A DNA stretch of 64,000 nucleotides, taken from the NCBI GenBank assembly GCA_020747065.1, contig JAGMVK010000001.1, positions 3,286,001 to 3,350,000 on the forward strand, written 5' to 3'. A program made the position numbers and the translations under genes. The stretch comes from Cadophora sp. MPI-SDFR-AT-0126. Lineage: Eukaryota > Ascomycota > Leotiomycetes > Helotiales > Ploettnerulaceae. Shown here in pieces: positions 11,982-24,024 of the stretch. The first letter of the stretch is position 1. Each line of letters opens with the position of its first letter. Below the pieces are notes generated by a model, which searched no databases, was not told where the DNA came from, and saw nothing but the letters and a program-made list of their open reading frames with translations.

Positions 11982-12279
11982 AAAGGGGAACTTATATTGA
12001 AGTTCCGGGACAGATGGCCCCAAAAAGACTCAAGGTTTTCTATAAGGTCTGCCTCGGTTTGCCTCCCTGCGCAGTTGATGTGCATGTTAGCATGCCATTG
12101 GGGCAAACAGGTCACCTGATCCCCAGCTGCATTTAAGCCCCGAGAGTTGCTCCACTTCAGCCTCAGCCTGAATCTTCACGAATTTTGATCGGACATTTAC
12201 CAGGCTCTCGCCATTCTACTGCTTTCGTGAATTCACGATTACGTAGCGTAATCAAGAATTATATAGTGAACTTGTTACG

Positions 12280-14280
12280 ATGAGCTCTTCCGAAGCAAAT
12301 TCCCCACTCTACACCTATCAGAGCCTCACTGCACCCAACACAATCAGGCTTATCAACATTCTACCTTCTAAAGTCTCGAATATCGACCGAAACCTGGTAT
12401 GTACATTCTCTGTCGTCTCACTCGCAGACAAGCCGGATTTTGTTGCCCTCTCATATACATGGGGCGACAATGCGTTCACGGAGACTCTTGTATGTAGGGA
12501 AGGCATTCTTCGAATTACGAAAAACCTCCATGCCGCACTCGTCCAGTTCAGACCATCAGACAGACCTTTGATTGTATGGGCTGATGCAGTCTGCATAAAC
12601 CAATCCGACGATGCAGAAAAGTCACTCCAGATTCCCCTCATGGCTGATATCTACTCGCAAGCAACAGAAGTTATTATCTGGCTTGGCGAGGAGACGGAGG
12701 GCAGTAGGGATGCCATGCTGTATCTCAAGAGAATCGGCCAAAAGTTTCTCGATCGAGGAGAAGAGACTCTCAAGCCCCGAGACGAGCGAAGTCCAGAGAA
12801 TGATGCTCTCTGGAAGGACTTGGTTGAAGATCCCAACGTGGCAAAGACGGACTTGATCTGGACAAGGCCATGGTTTTCGCGAGTCTGGATCATTCAAGAG
12901 TTGTCTCTCGCAACCAGAGCTACGGCTCATTGTGGAGATGTAAGTATGGATTGGGACGTCCTATTCGCAGCTTGTAAAGCTATCGGTCGGGCTGCCAGTG
13001 ACGGTGGTCTTTTCTGGGACCAGGCCTTGAAACGACCTCGCAGCTTCAGAGCCACGACGTCGTTGAATGTTTGGAAGCTTGATGATATGAGAGACTCCAT
13101 ACGCCGTCAGGGCATAGTGTCGAACGACCAAATTCTGGGATTTCTGGATTCTGCGAGGAGTTTCCATTGCCGGGACGCAAAAGACAAGATAGTGGGCCTA
13201 TCGAGTATCTTCAATCGAGGGAAGGAAGTGCCCTTTAATATCCAGTATGAAAAGCATGAAGCAGAGATATTCATAGATTTCGCCCGATGGAATTTAAGCC
13301 ATAGTGACATCGTGGACATTTTGTCATTTGCTGGACTTGCAAACCATTCTCTGATCCCGGACAGCCTAAGCTTGCCCTCCTGGGTCCCAGACTGGCGACT
13401 GCCTTATCGCTTGCCGACCGATACTCTGGGAGGCTTCACTGCTGGTCACAAACTTTCTTCGATGGTCGAGGTCGACGACTCGTCACGACAACTTTTGGTG
13501 AAGGGCATGCTTGTGGATAAAGTTATCGCTCTTGTTCTTGAAAGTGATGCTTTCAAGGAGATAGGCCAGCATCACGTATCTTCATACCTGGACCCGGCAC
13601 ACCTCCCTAAGTGGTATATTCAGATTGAACTTGTAGTCAATCAAGTCATGAAGACGCAGTGGGGAAGTGATGAAGAATACATTGGCGGGGGCAAACTCTG
13701 GGACGCATTAGCTCGGACCCTTATCATCGATCGCAACGACCCCGTCTTTAACTACATTCAAGATCGTCCTCAAGCTGTTTCTCCTGATGATCATGTCGCG
13801 CCGCCACATAGCTACTTTACTCGATTTCGGGCACATATGCTGAGCTCTCTCAAGCCTCCAGCGCAGCAAGAGTCGGGATCCTTTCCGCCACTGACAATCA
13901 TGCCCTATGAATCAATGGAGTATCATTCTCGAGTTGCTGCAATCACATCTGATCGGTGCTTTTTCATTACGAGTCTCGGATATATAGGTCTTGGTCCTAA
14001 GGGCCTCAGGCCCAGCGACGTAATCTGTGTTCCTACTGGTGCCAGCGTGCCTTATATCCTTCGGCCGCTGAATCCTGCCTTCAATCTCTACTGGCAGGGT
14101 GCCGAACCAGCGAGGAATGCTTATGTACAACTTCCAAATGGAGAGGGCTTGCTACCTTATATACTGCGGAAAGAAGAGGAAACTTATTCTTTGATCGGGG
14201 AGTGCTATGCTCACGGGTTGATGAGAGGGGAAGTTTGGCATGCGAGAGGTATTTTCTTTGAAGATTTTAGCATCGTATAA
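12280..14280 (+). CDS. HET-domain protein, single exon
   Basis: A 666-residue intronless HET protein. The domain covers roughly residues 55-205: VALSYTWGD, then LIVWADAVCINQSDD, ATEVIIWLGEE and WFSRVWIIQELSLA. The middle region carries the family pattern of AKDKIVGLSSIF and LPSWVPDWR. The C-terminus ends with PSDVICVPTGASVPYILRP and SLIGECYAHGLMRGE, the terminal beta block common in this class. It starts without a long disordered arm (MSSSEANSPLYTYQSL), unlike its upstream neighbour. A role in vegetative incompatibility or stress-triggered death is family knowledge; the specific partner is unknown. It has full-length, intact coding sequence. Confidence 0.92.
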   Translation: MSSSEANSPLYTYQSLTAPNTIRLINILPSKVSNIDRNLVCTFSVVSLADKPDFVALSYTWGDNAFTETLVCREGILRITKNLHAALVQFRPSDRPLIVWADAVCINQSDDAEKSLQIPLMADIYSQATEVIIWLGEETEGSRDAMLYLKRIGQKFLDRGEETLKPRDERSPENDALWKDLVEDPNVAKTDLIWTRPWFSRVWIIQELSLATRATAHCGDVSMDWDVLFAACKAIGRAASDGGLFWDQALKRPRSFRATTSLNVWKLDDMRDSIRRQGIVSNDQILGFLDSARSFHCRDAKDKIVGLSSIFNRGKEVPFNIQYEKHEAEIFIDFARWNLSHSDIVDILSFAGLANHSLIPDSLSLPSWVPDWRLPYRLPTDTLGGFTAGHKLSSMVEVDDSSRQLLVKGMLVDKVIALVLESDAFKEIGQHHVSSYLDPAHLPKWYIQIELVVNQVMKTQWGSDEEYIGGGKLWDALARTLIIDRNDPVFNYIQDRPQAVSPDDHVAPPHSYFTRFRAHMLSSLKPPAQQESGSFPPLTIMPYESMEYHSRVAAITSDRCFFITSLGYIGLGPKGLRPSDVICVPTGASVPYILRPLNPAFNLYWQGAEPARNAYVQLPNGEGLLPYILRKEEETYSLIGECYAHGLMRGEVWHARGIFFEDFSIV

Positions 14281-14430
14281 GGTTTGTCAAATTTCGGACC
14301 TTAAATCAACTTGAAAATAACTTGAGGCTTCCCGCTCAACCTGAATTTTCCGATTGGCAACGTCTCAGCATTTCGTTCTATACATGGGCTGATGATCCTT
14401 CAATGACTTCCAGACCGATCGAGCCATATA

Positions 14431-15290
14431 TCATCTCCGCAGAGCAATGTAACAACCAGGTATCGCAACCAAAACGGCCAGAAGACCAACGCCTAGCTCA
14501 ACTCCCAATGCTATTTTGTTGCTCGTCGAGAGAAATCCTCTTCCATTTCCACTGCTCACAACAATTGCAGTCGCCCCGGGACCACTCAGAGAGCTTGTCG
14601 TAGGAGCATCTGGAGGTGCTGTCGTGAGGAACAAATGACTACTCGCACTCTCTTGACTGCTATATGTGGAAATGCTGACTGATGAAGAAGAAGGCCTGAG
14701 AATGTTGTGTTAGCGTATGGGCACCTTTCCAGAACCATGAGCCAAAGAGAGGCTGGATGTACCCAACTAGACAGACATATCTCCGCAAGCCGTTGCCCCT
14801 TGACAGCAGCCATTGCATTTCCGATATTTGCATGGGATAAATACACAGTCACGTACACTGTAGGACCATTCACATTTCCACTCCCCGTGGGAGGCATAAT
14901 CGTCGTCGGAGGTGCGGTCGTGATTGCTGCCGCTAAAAGTCCCTTTGAAGTACAGTATCAGTTATACAATCCGACTGCGCTGGCGACATCGATCGAGACA
15001 TCCCCAACCGTGCAAGCCGACTTGATGCAAGAAGACAAATATGAATTGGCAGGGGCTTGATTATCTCCACGGCAGTAGCAGTCGTTTGGGGCTCCGATTT
15101 CTTACTTACAGTATGCGTAGTAGCATCCGAGCTCCGCTGCCAGCTTGTCGACTCCACATCCCGAAGAACGATATGCGATGCAACCAGTCGCGCATGGCTT
15201 CATCAACAGAAATTGATCTGCTAGGTAGAGAGTCTGCCTAGCGGTGTTTTGGGCAGTCGTGACAGCGAACAAGAGAGAATAGAGCCCGAT
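14431..15290 (-). pseudogene. Probable pseudogene of a secreted Cys-rich, single-pass membrane protein
   Basis: A decayed but readable gene. Exons inferred by phase are 15110-15290, 14845-15055 and 14431-14695. The layout is a signal-peptide-like start (GLYSLLFAVTTAQ), a Cys-rich ectodomain (LMKPCATGC, SSGCGVDKLAAELGC, SSCIKSACTVGDVSIDVASA), a Thr/Pro/Ser-rich stalk, one TM helix (IALGVELGVGLLAVLVAI) and a short tail ending RR. Two lesions are visible. No ATG precedes the signal peptide: the expected start codon at 15288-15290 reads ATC, with a TAG just upstream. An in-frame TGA sits at 14958-14960 inside the conserved ectodomain end. A 35-40 nt intron could remove the TGA but would be unusually short. 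The last intron (14696-14844) has a textbook GCTAAC branch point, so splicing signals persist. The loss looks recent. The function of the family is unknown to me. Confidence 0.55.
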
Positions 15291-16592
15291 TGTATACTAT
15301 GGTCTGTGGAACATAGCAATCTGGGCTCTAACGGCGACGATTAGGCCCGCAAATATGTAGTTGCGTGGAAAAGCTTTCTGTGGTTTCTGAAGTGAACGAA
15401 ATCAATACTGATGGGTGAGTTCCGCGGGGCGGGAGGTTCATAAATCAAAAGTTCAAGCGCTGAGCTGGGCGGAGCGCAAATTGCAATCAATAAGCGACGA
15501 AGCCACTCGCCAGATCAAGGCTGTCACTGCTGATTTTGAGAGTCTACAATGCTTTATGCGAATAAGGCATTTGAGCTTGATCTGCTCCGAGGAGCTCTCA
15601 TTGCTTCCAATTGTGGCTCTGATTTGTATCAATAGTACATTCCTTCCTGAGATCAAGTCCACGCAGTATCTTGCTTGGTTGCAGCTGTTTATTTCGTGCT
15701 GTCGGGCTGAATAGATTTCTTATTACTAGTGGCTGATGGAACGTTGTGTTCGTTGGCTGCCACTGGAAGACGGTACTCACACAGCCATCTAGTGGCGCAC
15801 GGTCAACAGATCGCAACGATACGAGTACCTTGAAGAAGCATTACACGCATCAACTTGTGCATAACAAAGAGCAATGAAGTCAAATTGAGGATATAAGATA
15901 TGATCTTCATCAGAAGTTGTTGAAGTGTTGTCAAGGACTTGGGTAGGAAAATACAGTAAGCGAGATCTTCGGACATCTCTCAAACTCTCCCCAGGTTACC
16001 AGTTAGTTTGGATGAAAATTGTAGTGACTTGAATAACTATTTCATCTGTATTTCAACCCGAGTATCAAGCGCAGGATCATTGTGCCCGCATTGATTGGCT
16101 ATGCGATGTAGTTTGATGCACATGGATGCTTCAGTTCTCTGCACTACATGTAACTTACTAAGGACCGTGAATGCAATGTCAAGGTGGCAAACTCACGCAA
16201 AATTCATCCAAATATGCAAGTGAAGTACGCAGTAAATCGGAAATCATCGATTTTATGCTATCGGCAAACATGGAGAGATGCCACAATTAGCTGCTTGCTG
16301 GATGAATTAACTTAACCATTGTTTTTTCCTCGCCATTACAGCACACACACCCTTGAGGTTATGAATAGCAGCCTCAAAGCGATATAACCTAAATGGAAGG
16401 GACGAACACGAGCTACGGCCAGGATGGTTTTTCACCATCTTCGGGGCCCCGCAAAAATCCATGAGCATCATCAGCATTGACCTCTCTGGCCTGATGGCTG
16501 TGACATAATCGTTGCCTGTGACGATCGGGACCCAACAAGATAGATTGATAAATGAAGTTGCTACTTACTCTAGGAAATCACACTCTTCGAAC
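15291..16592. other. Intergenic region, no gene recognised
   Basis: A 1.3 kb stretch between two broken genes. Scattered short open frames have no family resemblance. No repeat, RNA gene or transposon end was recognised. Confidence 0.45.
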
Positions 16593-17311
16593 TCAAGCAT
16601 AATATAATGAACCATCTTCCCTCTGGTCCCATCTCGAATCAAGATTAACATGGCGCAACATGGAGTAAGCATTCCACAGCATCTTCGCCTCTGCTTTCAC
16701 CCACCCTTGATATCCTGCATTGTCCTCTGCCATTCCTCCAGCTTCAAGATCCTCCTCGTCTGATTCGTTAGAGCGCTCCGAGTCTACGATGTCCCAGCAT
16801 GTATCTATGAGCTTCACGAAGGCAGACATCTTCGACCACTCCTTAGGATCGCCTTGGAATTGGACAGAATCCAAAGGATCAGCGTCGGCGTGGAGCAGGG
16901 ATTGAAATGCCTCTTCATCGATGACATACATGCTTTGAGAAGCAGCAGTTCTGTGGTCTGCTTAGGTCGAACCTCGTCCCACTCCCAAAAGTTCTTCCGA
17001 ATGATTTCGAATGATGCCCCCTCGAGCTTTTCCTTGTCTTGAAAAACCTTGTTCTTAAATTTCGTGACGATTATTTGATTAGGACCTGGATCGAGTGAAT
17101 TATCGTGCCTCATATCAGCCGACGCGAAAGCTACGTAGCCTTTAATCCTAGCTATGATGGGATCCCAATTTTCGTCGGATTCAGGAGTGTAGATTGTGCG
17201 GAAAATGGGAAATCCCCACGTGTAATCCGGTTTCGCAAGAGAATTCCTCTGGATAAACCGCCGCGAGGATGTGTTTTTCTCCTTCTCGGAGAGCTCATCT
17301 GCTTCTGCCAT
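16593..17311 (-). pseudogene. Frameshifted hypothetical gene (Leotiomycete-type expanded family)
   Basis: Two consecutive reading frames encode what reads as one ~238-residue protein. The first (from ATG 17311) contains WGFPIFRTIYTPESDENW, KGYVAFASADMRHDNS and KEKLEGASFEIIRKNFWEW. The second continues as MYVIDEEAFQSLL and ends WDQREDGSLYYA. The shift falls at about 16932-16940, next to an AAA run, and is consistent with loss of one base. No GT-AG intron of plausible length can bridge it. The pattern (WGF.I.RT.Y, D.E.L.GAS...R..F..W, .VID...) resembles a large family of uncharacterised proteins in Helotiales and other Pezizomycotina, recalled rather than searched. It is either a pseudogene or an assembly indel. 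It sits beside another broken gene. Confidence 0.6.
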
Positions 17312-18738
17312 CTCTGAGAGTACTGGAAATGTCAAACATGCCTATGGCGCTACATGAGGGCCTCACCTTCTGACGTTGATGCGAGATGAATGATAAAGCA
17401 GCAACTGAGCACCTTGGACTTGTCCCTCGGACGTGGACAAGTTTGACGTAGTGCTGTACCTTTGTTGTACAATGTAGGAGAATGAAATCGCCTTCAAATT
17501 CTCTGACGTCGTTTGAAAAATGATGAACGAAAGGCCAGGACGCGAAAGATCCTGAGGTTAAGCGCCAAATTTATCAGGTGTGCATGATCCACTGGCACTA
17601 CAAACAGCCCTGGTCGGGTACGTGCTCTACTTTGAGAATCGAATCTCGGATTCAGTGATCATTCAGAATGGCCGTCAGTTGAGAATTGTAACAACGAATG
17701 TAAAACTTAAGAGATAGGTGCTCATACAGCAGAGTCTCGTCAATTCCTGAGCTCCGTGTGTGAAACGTTATGTTTCTACAATTGATGTGAAATGGCTTAT
17801 ATGTAGAACACAAAGATCAACGAGTGTGCGTTGATGAAACTTGCTCGGGCACTCTTCAGGAACAGCTGCTGTTTCTTTGATTCTATTCACGCCACCTTCA
17901 AAAAAAAGGCCATCGAAAATCTCAGCTGTTCTCAGGATTTAAGAATAGGCCCGCAATCTTGCTGGCCAAAAACGGATAATGATACTGTCCAATCCAAGTT
18001 AGGATTTCAAACATCCCAGAATATAAGTCTTGGTACGTTCTGTCTAGGTCTGCCGTCTTACGCAGGTAAACGCCAAGCCTCAGGTATCAGTTAGGAAGCT
18101 GATGTGCCAGCATCACCATAATACGGCCGTAGGTTAGATTCTGTGACTTGTAATTTGCACAGATTGGGGGATCTCGTATTCGCATGAACCTCAAATGTAT
18201 TGACATGACTAAGATGCCCCTTTTCATGAGCTTGGCTGTATGTTTCTCATCCTCAGCTGGGTTTGTCAGCAAGAGCGTAGCGAGCTAGGCGATTGACCTA
18301 AGTGCTGACAGTAGCCGAGTTTGAATACCTGAAGCCAAATGCATCGCTTGGAGGATCTAGCGAGATGTGTTCTAACAAATCAGATGTCATAGGTACAAAA
18401 TAACTGCCGACAAGATCAAATGAGATAGTCCAGGTCCCATGCATCGCCTGCTTCGCTCAACAAACTCAGCCATACATCGCCCCTCCGGATCTGACGATAG
18501 ATTCCTTGAAAAGTGGCAGGAATGGTCATTCTGAAAGGTTTTGGTGACTCCAACCATGTCTCCACGGAGATTGTCTTCTCAGCAAGGACTTATTTTCAGT
18601 AGCATGGAAATGTATATAAAGATTGCGGAATCTAGTTGCATTCAAAATATTTAGAAACCAACATCCACTTCTACAGAGCCTCTCAACAGCCCACAACATT
18701 TCCAAGCTCAATAAAGAGAATCCTCTCTGTACCGAAAT
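17312..18738. other. Intergenic region upstream of the lectin gene
   Basis: 1.4 kb with no recognised gene. The right-hand end holds the lectin promoter, including a TATA-like element. Confidence 0.5.
18613..18620 (+). promoter_or_regulatory. TATA-like box of the lectin gene
   Basis: TATATAAA lies 119 nt before the lectin ATG, a usual spacing for a regulated fungal secretory gene. Assigned by motif and position only. Confidence 0.45.
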
Positions 18739-20123
18739 ATGCGATCAGCATCCATCCTATTCACTTACGGAGCCATTATCGCCAATTCCCTCACCATGGC
18801 ACTCCCTCACCCCTCAGAGCAAGGATCACTCGTCAACGAGACGACAATGGATGTCGAGGAAGCAGGTATACACATGTTCAATTCCATTCTTAATTCTCTT
18901 ACATTTGGGTTAACTCAGTATCAGGATCTAATTTGCAGGGAAATGACCTCCGCAAGCGTGCCAGCTGGACGGTGGGCGTTCAAAACATCAAGAACTCCGC
19001 ATCCCTCGGTCGTGACTTCGCAGCCTCAGCCAGAAGCGGTGGATCGCTCTATGTGACTTTCGCCAACCAGCCAAACGGCAAGTCGCAAGCGCAACCATGG
19101 AATATGCTTTGGCAGGAAGGGATCTCGGACTGGTCGCAGTATCCGCTCTCCATTGATGGCAGTAATAACCAAGTGGACGGAGGTGTAGCTTCCGTGGTCC
19201 GCTCCACAGACCGTATGGAATCCTTCTTTGGACGAGGAAATGAAATCTACAGCTACTACTTTGTTGCTCAGAATGGGATCGGAAACTGGTTTAGCTCAGG
19301 TGAGAAGAAGGCAAAAGCAGCGGCTGCAGGCACCAGGTATGTTGCTATTCTTCTATGCAGTGTTCCCACGGAGGACATGCCACTTCAAATCCATGTTCTT
19401 GCTTGAACGACCGCTAACACAACATCCAGTATCTCAGCAGTATCTCGTGACCCTCGATCCATGGAAATCTTCTACGTTGGAAATAATGGAGACCTCCGAC
19501 ACTCCTATTCGAACGACGACGGCCAGAAATGGGTCATCGATCAACACCTATGGAATGGCCCTATCAATCCAATCAGTCTCACTAGTATTCCTTCAACCAG
19601 ACTCGCCCAACTCGCTGTTTTCTGGACTAGACCAGATGGAGCTATCTGGGTAGCTTGGCTCACCGGATCAGGCTGGCAAGGCAAGCAACTTCTCGGCCCC
19701 GGATCCGCTCACCCTTCATCTCGACTTACTGCCATCACTCGCTCCGAACTTCGCATCAACGTCTTCTATGTCGGAAATGATAAGAAAGTTCATCAAATCT
19801 ACTGGAAGAGTGAGACTCCTGGCACCTGGAACACGCCATCTGAGCCTATCTCGAACCTTGCTGCAACTCCTGGATCGCTGGGTGCTGTATCGATGAACTC
19901 CAATCATCAAGAAGTCTTCTTCTTAGGGTCAGACTCGAAGTTGAAGCATGCATATTGGACTGAGGCTCAGAATGTGTGGAAGAGCGAGGCGCTGCCCGGG
20001 GCGAACTCTCCTTGCCAATCGAGTGGATCTTTGGAGGTGGTCTCGCGTAGAGATGGAACTATGGAAGGCTGGTGCAAAGCCACCAGCAACAAGGACCTCG
20101 TCCATTTCTATTTCTATGCATAA
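18739..20123 (+). CDS. Secreted fucose-specific lectin-like beta-propeller protein
   Basis: Predicted 412-residue secreted lectin. Exons are 18739-18865, 18919-19336 and 19430-20123; introns are 53 and 93 nt. A signal peptide (ILFTYGAIIANSLTMA) is followed by a short propeptide ending in the kexin-like site LRKR before ASWTVGVQ. The mature region repeats a propeller blade pattern, for example MEIFYVGNNGDLRHSY, LAQLAVFWTRPDGAIWVAW, INVFYVGNDKKVHQIYW and QEVFFLGSDSKLKHAYW. This is the blade style of the fungal fucose-specific lectin (AAL-like) family. Such lectins bind fucosylated glycans on hosts, bacteria or nematodes; the ligand here is untested. The intron-1 acceptor was chosen because the next AG gives an immediate stop. 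The gene is convergent with the Zn2Cys6 gene. Confidence 0.82.
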
Positions 20124-20508
20124 ATATACTCAGAGAGGACGATATAAATTGACTGAGCTTCAGCGGTGACACGGGACTTTGGAAAAGCGAGAACACGATT
20201 TTGAAGGCGATGTTAGAGGTTTGGAGAACGGGGTTCGAGACAACAGGAAGTGGTAATTTACAAAGACGCTCATTTAACATGTTTTAATTCTATAGAAATA
20301 TTGCTTTTATATATAAGCTTTTCAACGTCGACCCTGTGACAAGTGACATTCGCATTCCTAATCGAGTTGAAAAATAGGGCAGAGTAAATACACCTCATTA
20401 TGCTTCTACTGGTCAAGAAGCGAGAATTATATTGTGAGTTCGGTGTAACTTTCACCCTCATTACTCGGCACATAAATGCATCGCGTCGACAATTAGTTGT
20501 GCCTTCTC
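20124..20508. other. Convergent 3' spacer
   Basis: 385 bp between two converging genes. Expected to hold both 3' UTRs; nothing else was recognised. Confidence 0.5.
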
Positions 20509-22628
20509 CTACTCTCCATAAATATGCAAAAATTCCAACGGTCTTTGTTGCCCTACTTTCACCGCATCAACCCCACCATTCTTCAACCACCTCTGCAATT
20601 TCACAAACGCCATCAACGAAGTATCCGCAACGTCCCAATACTCTAACGCGATGTACGAACTCGTGGTCTTCAGCATACTCTTCAGAAACCTACCATGTGC
20701 GGTGTCCTGCGCTGCAGGAATAGCTGCTAGAATGATGAACAAGAAGATGCCAGGGATTTGTTTCCATCGGGAGAGTTTGACTTGCCACATATTGGCCCAG
20801 AGATGATTCAGATCAGAAAGCGTGCAGGATTTTGCTAGGTTGGTGCGAGATACTATCGCTTTGCAGTAAATAAGGGAGGCGAGCCGGAGGCTTTTGTAGA
20901 TGTAATCTTGCGAGAGGTTGTCTCTTAGGTCGGATCCGTCTGGAAGAGAGGATATTCGATTTTGGATCCATATTGATGTAGCTTCTAATTTCCTCGTCTC
21001 CTTTTCTGAGGCTTCGTGGTCAATTTGATTCAGTATCGCGAGCATAAGAAACCGCATATCATCAACTATCATGGTTGTTTGTGCGCTGATCTGAAGGTCG
21101 AGCTCGCTTTGGGTGGAGTGGGTGGGAGGTGGGATAAATGGTATGCTCATGTGAGGATGATACTCTATCGGTACTTCGATATCGTGGGGAAACGTCGGGT
21201 CGCCATTGTAAGAGCAAGCGATATGATAATCCATCCTAGAAAACAATCAGCAAAATGCTCCAGACATGGGTCCAAGGGAACTCGCAGTAAGATCATCCTC
21301 CTGGGGAAATCACTCATTCCCAAATTGTCTAATCCTCCTCGAAGTCTGACCATTTCTTTTAACCCCTTCATATGTGCTTGTATATTCTCGTAGTTGCTCC
21401 AGTACCATTCGTGGACCGCAAGATACAGCACTGCAGCGATGGCCTCTGTTGAAGTAGATGTCCCTTTGTGTGAAAGCATCTCGTTGAGCAGGCTTATGAC
21501 TTTGCATTTGTACCTGAGTACAATCGCTGACTGACTTGGCGATATCTTCAAAGCTTCTGCTTGATAGCATGCTGCAGTGAAAATGCCAAAGTATGCTAGC
21601 AGAGGTGATTTGACTGACCATGGAACCCAATGGTCATTATAGTAGTTTGGGGTAGCATGCCCATCAATTGACACAACGTATTTCGTGATCAACTTGAGAA
21701 CTGCCAAGTGAAGCAATCAGCCTTAAATGCATCGTCGTAGTATCCATTAACCACTTACAGGCTTGCAACAGCTCGGAACTTTGAACCGTAGGAGTGATAC
21801 CCAAGAAATGCAGTGGGTCAACTGAGCTTATATTCATATCATGAGGAGAAGGGACAAAGTCATGGTGAGGCGATCGCTGATCCGGTGTACCAGAAGCGGA
21901 TCTCCGATACAGAGACAGTCGATCGTAGGAGATGGAGGGAAGTTCGGTCCTCGTTTTATTGGACGAGCCAAGGAACGCCGCAGTGGATTTCAAAGGCCCA
22001 GCCAAGACACTTGATGATATTTGTGAGACCATGGAGGTCAAGAGCTCCTGGTATGCCTTTGGGCCAAACTGGTCAAGTGTTTCCACAGACACAGACAGGT
22101 GTCGATTGGTCGCATTATTTTCATCTCGTAGCCAAGCTGGGTCCAGATCATCTGAATGGCTAGCCGTAGATATGGAAGCCTCAGTCTTAATGCTATACTT
22201 TCGCTGATCTAAAGTACTTGCGGCTATGATTCCCGCATGTGGCTCGTTCGGATCGTTTGAAATCCCTTTTGGCGCTGTGGAGGTGTCTCTGTGTCGAATT
22301 AAAGGCGATACATAGACCGCACTCGAAGCAGGCTTACTTGATGTTTCTATATATGCATTCTGGTTGGGGATAGCGTCGAGCACAATGCCTACATGGCTGT
22401 TTCTGGTCGCACTGTCGACAAGTCAGTCCACCTGGCGCTGAACCTGCGCCGGAGAATCCCCAGATTTCCTCGCAACCGAGATCTGGGCTTGTCCCGATCG
22501 AGACAGTTCCGCACCTTCTGCTTCCTTTTATGGCACTCTCCACACGAGGTGCTTAATTTTAATCGCCCTTCAGAGAGTTTGGATCCCTTGTACTCGCGTG
22601 TTCGTCGGGTCTGCATATTGTCGGACAT
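20509..22628 (-). CDS. Zn(II)2Cys6 transcription factor with fungal TF domain
   Basis: Predicted 619-residue nuclear regulator in five exons: 22515-22628, 22338-22411, 21759-22288, 21286-21700 and 20509-21235. The zinc cluster is assembled across the first intron. Cys spacing is C-x2-C-x6-C-x5-C-x2-C-x8-C, from CGECHKRKQK joined to CDQKQPCRHCARRYPQPEC. The C-terminal two-thirds is the helical fungal-specific TF domain, with SPLLAYFGIFTAACYQAEAL, HMKGLKEMVRLRGGLDNLG and LRLASLIYCKAIVS. The fourth intron (21236-21285) fits only as a GC-AG intron: GC donor, CTGAT branch and TCTAG acceptor restore MILLMDYHIACSYNGD in phase. The targets are unknown. It lies between a lectin gene and an NmrA-like reductase gene; no cluster is evident. 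Confidence 0.85.
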
Positions 22629-24024
22629 ACAAAAGATCACCACGGCCAGATCTGCGACCTCATGCAGAATAGAAGGAAAAGCAGACTTTTTAATCTGGGG
22701 TGCAACGGCCCACAAGGAGCAAGGCAGAAGGGAAAGGCTGAGTCCTACAAATGCAGTCCTTCGGAATTAAGGCCTTAGTGACTCCTGGCTTGACTGCATA
22801 CTTTCTTGGGGGAAGCTGTCATTCCATTGAGAAACGAAGCGAACTGCGCTAAAAAGAAAGGACTTTGCTCAGCCCTGGCGGGGTGGTCTTAAAGCGGCGG
22901 TTGAGTTTGAGATACAATGACTTGGCGATGATTATCTCGATCTTGTGAAAATCACGGACATCGTGGTGAGGTCAGGAAATTCAGTTACAGTTCGGTTAAG
23001 TATTCATCGTTTGTGCAGTTCCAGATTGCTGGTCATCATTTTATAAGAGATTATTCCATTGTCGCGGAGATTTGTTAAGTCTTGACCATTGCAGAGCTGA
23101 TTCTATCTCCCCTTCTCCTGTCTTTCTCCTCGCTTGCCTTGCACAAATCCCGTATGTTTGTAGAGAGGTAATAGTTGATCCCCTCCCTCTGTGAAGCTGC
23201 GGGTACTCTTGTAATATTAGCTCGAGCTGCACTGAGATATAAAAAGCCAAATTCGCTGACCTACCGCCAAACAGCATCTACATTTCTGTATTGGTGTTCC
23301 CAATTAGTACGATATGCAACTAAGTGGAGACTTACTCGAGAAGTCTGACTACAAATGCCGGTACTTCCCATTTCATGCAAGAAATCTTATTGGTACCCAG
23401 ATTGACTACCGGATTGTTCCCAGCTAGATGGTTCTCCAAAGCCGGTTTTCAATCGTTAGAGCGGCCAGGAATGTGGCTTGTGGCTGCTTCCAGGAGTTTC
23501 AGCTGCGCCTACAAGCTGGAGCGCGACAGCTACCCCTCCTTGATGACCCCTCACTCCATATCGCTGAGACTGATCTTGGCATGAAATGAAAAGCGGTGAT
23601 AGCGTTGTACTTGTACCATGCGAGATAAACTTTCTTTTTGGAGCTGGATTTCAAAGTGGCCAGTGGTGAGTTTTTAATGGCCGAGTAGACATAAAGGTCA
23701 TGGAGAGGCCATGACCAGTTAACAGCGCATTGAAATACCAACCTTGCAACTCATTACCGGCTACGGGGCACTCTCAATTGGGCTCCTGGACTGCCTTGAA
23801 CGTTACTCCGAACAAATTGAGAACAAATTGATGTGTATGCATCCCATCGTGAGAAATATTTGGATCGAGAAGAGTCATACATATCTGGATAGAAAGAAAA
23901 TTCCAGATAGCCAGAACCCAGTTCAATAGCAAATGCATATCCGAAAGCGAAGCAGAGTTATCTACGTTACAGAAAGTACACAAGCATACTATTGTAAGAT
24001 GAGGCTTGACTTGAGTTATCGGTT
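22629..24024. other. Intergenic region, no gene recognised
   Basis: 1.4 kb between the start of the Zn2Cys6 gene and the end of the NmrA-like gene. No family-like coding segment was found in six frames. Confidence 0.45.

Noticed and set aside
15415..15714. 99-codon + strand frame downstream of the Cys-rich pseudogene
   Set aside because: No recognisable motif or signal peptide; length is within chance for this base composition.
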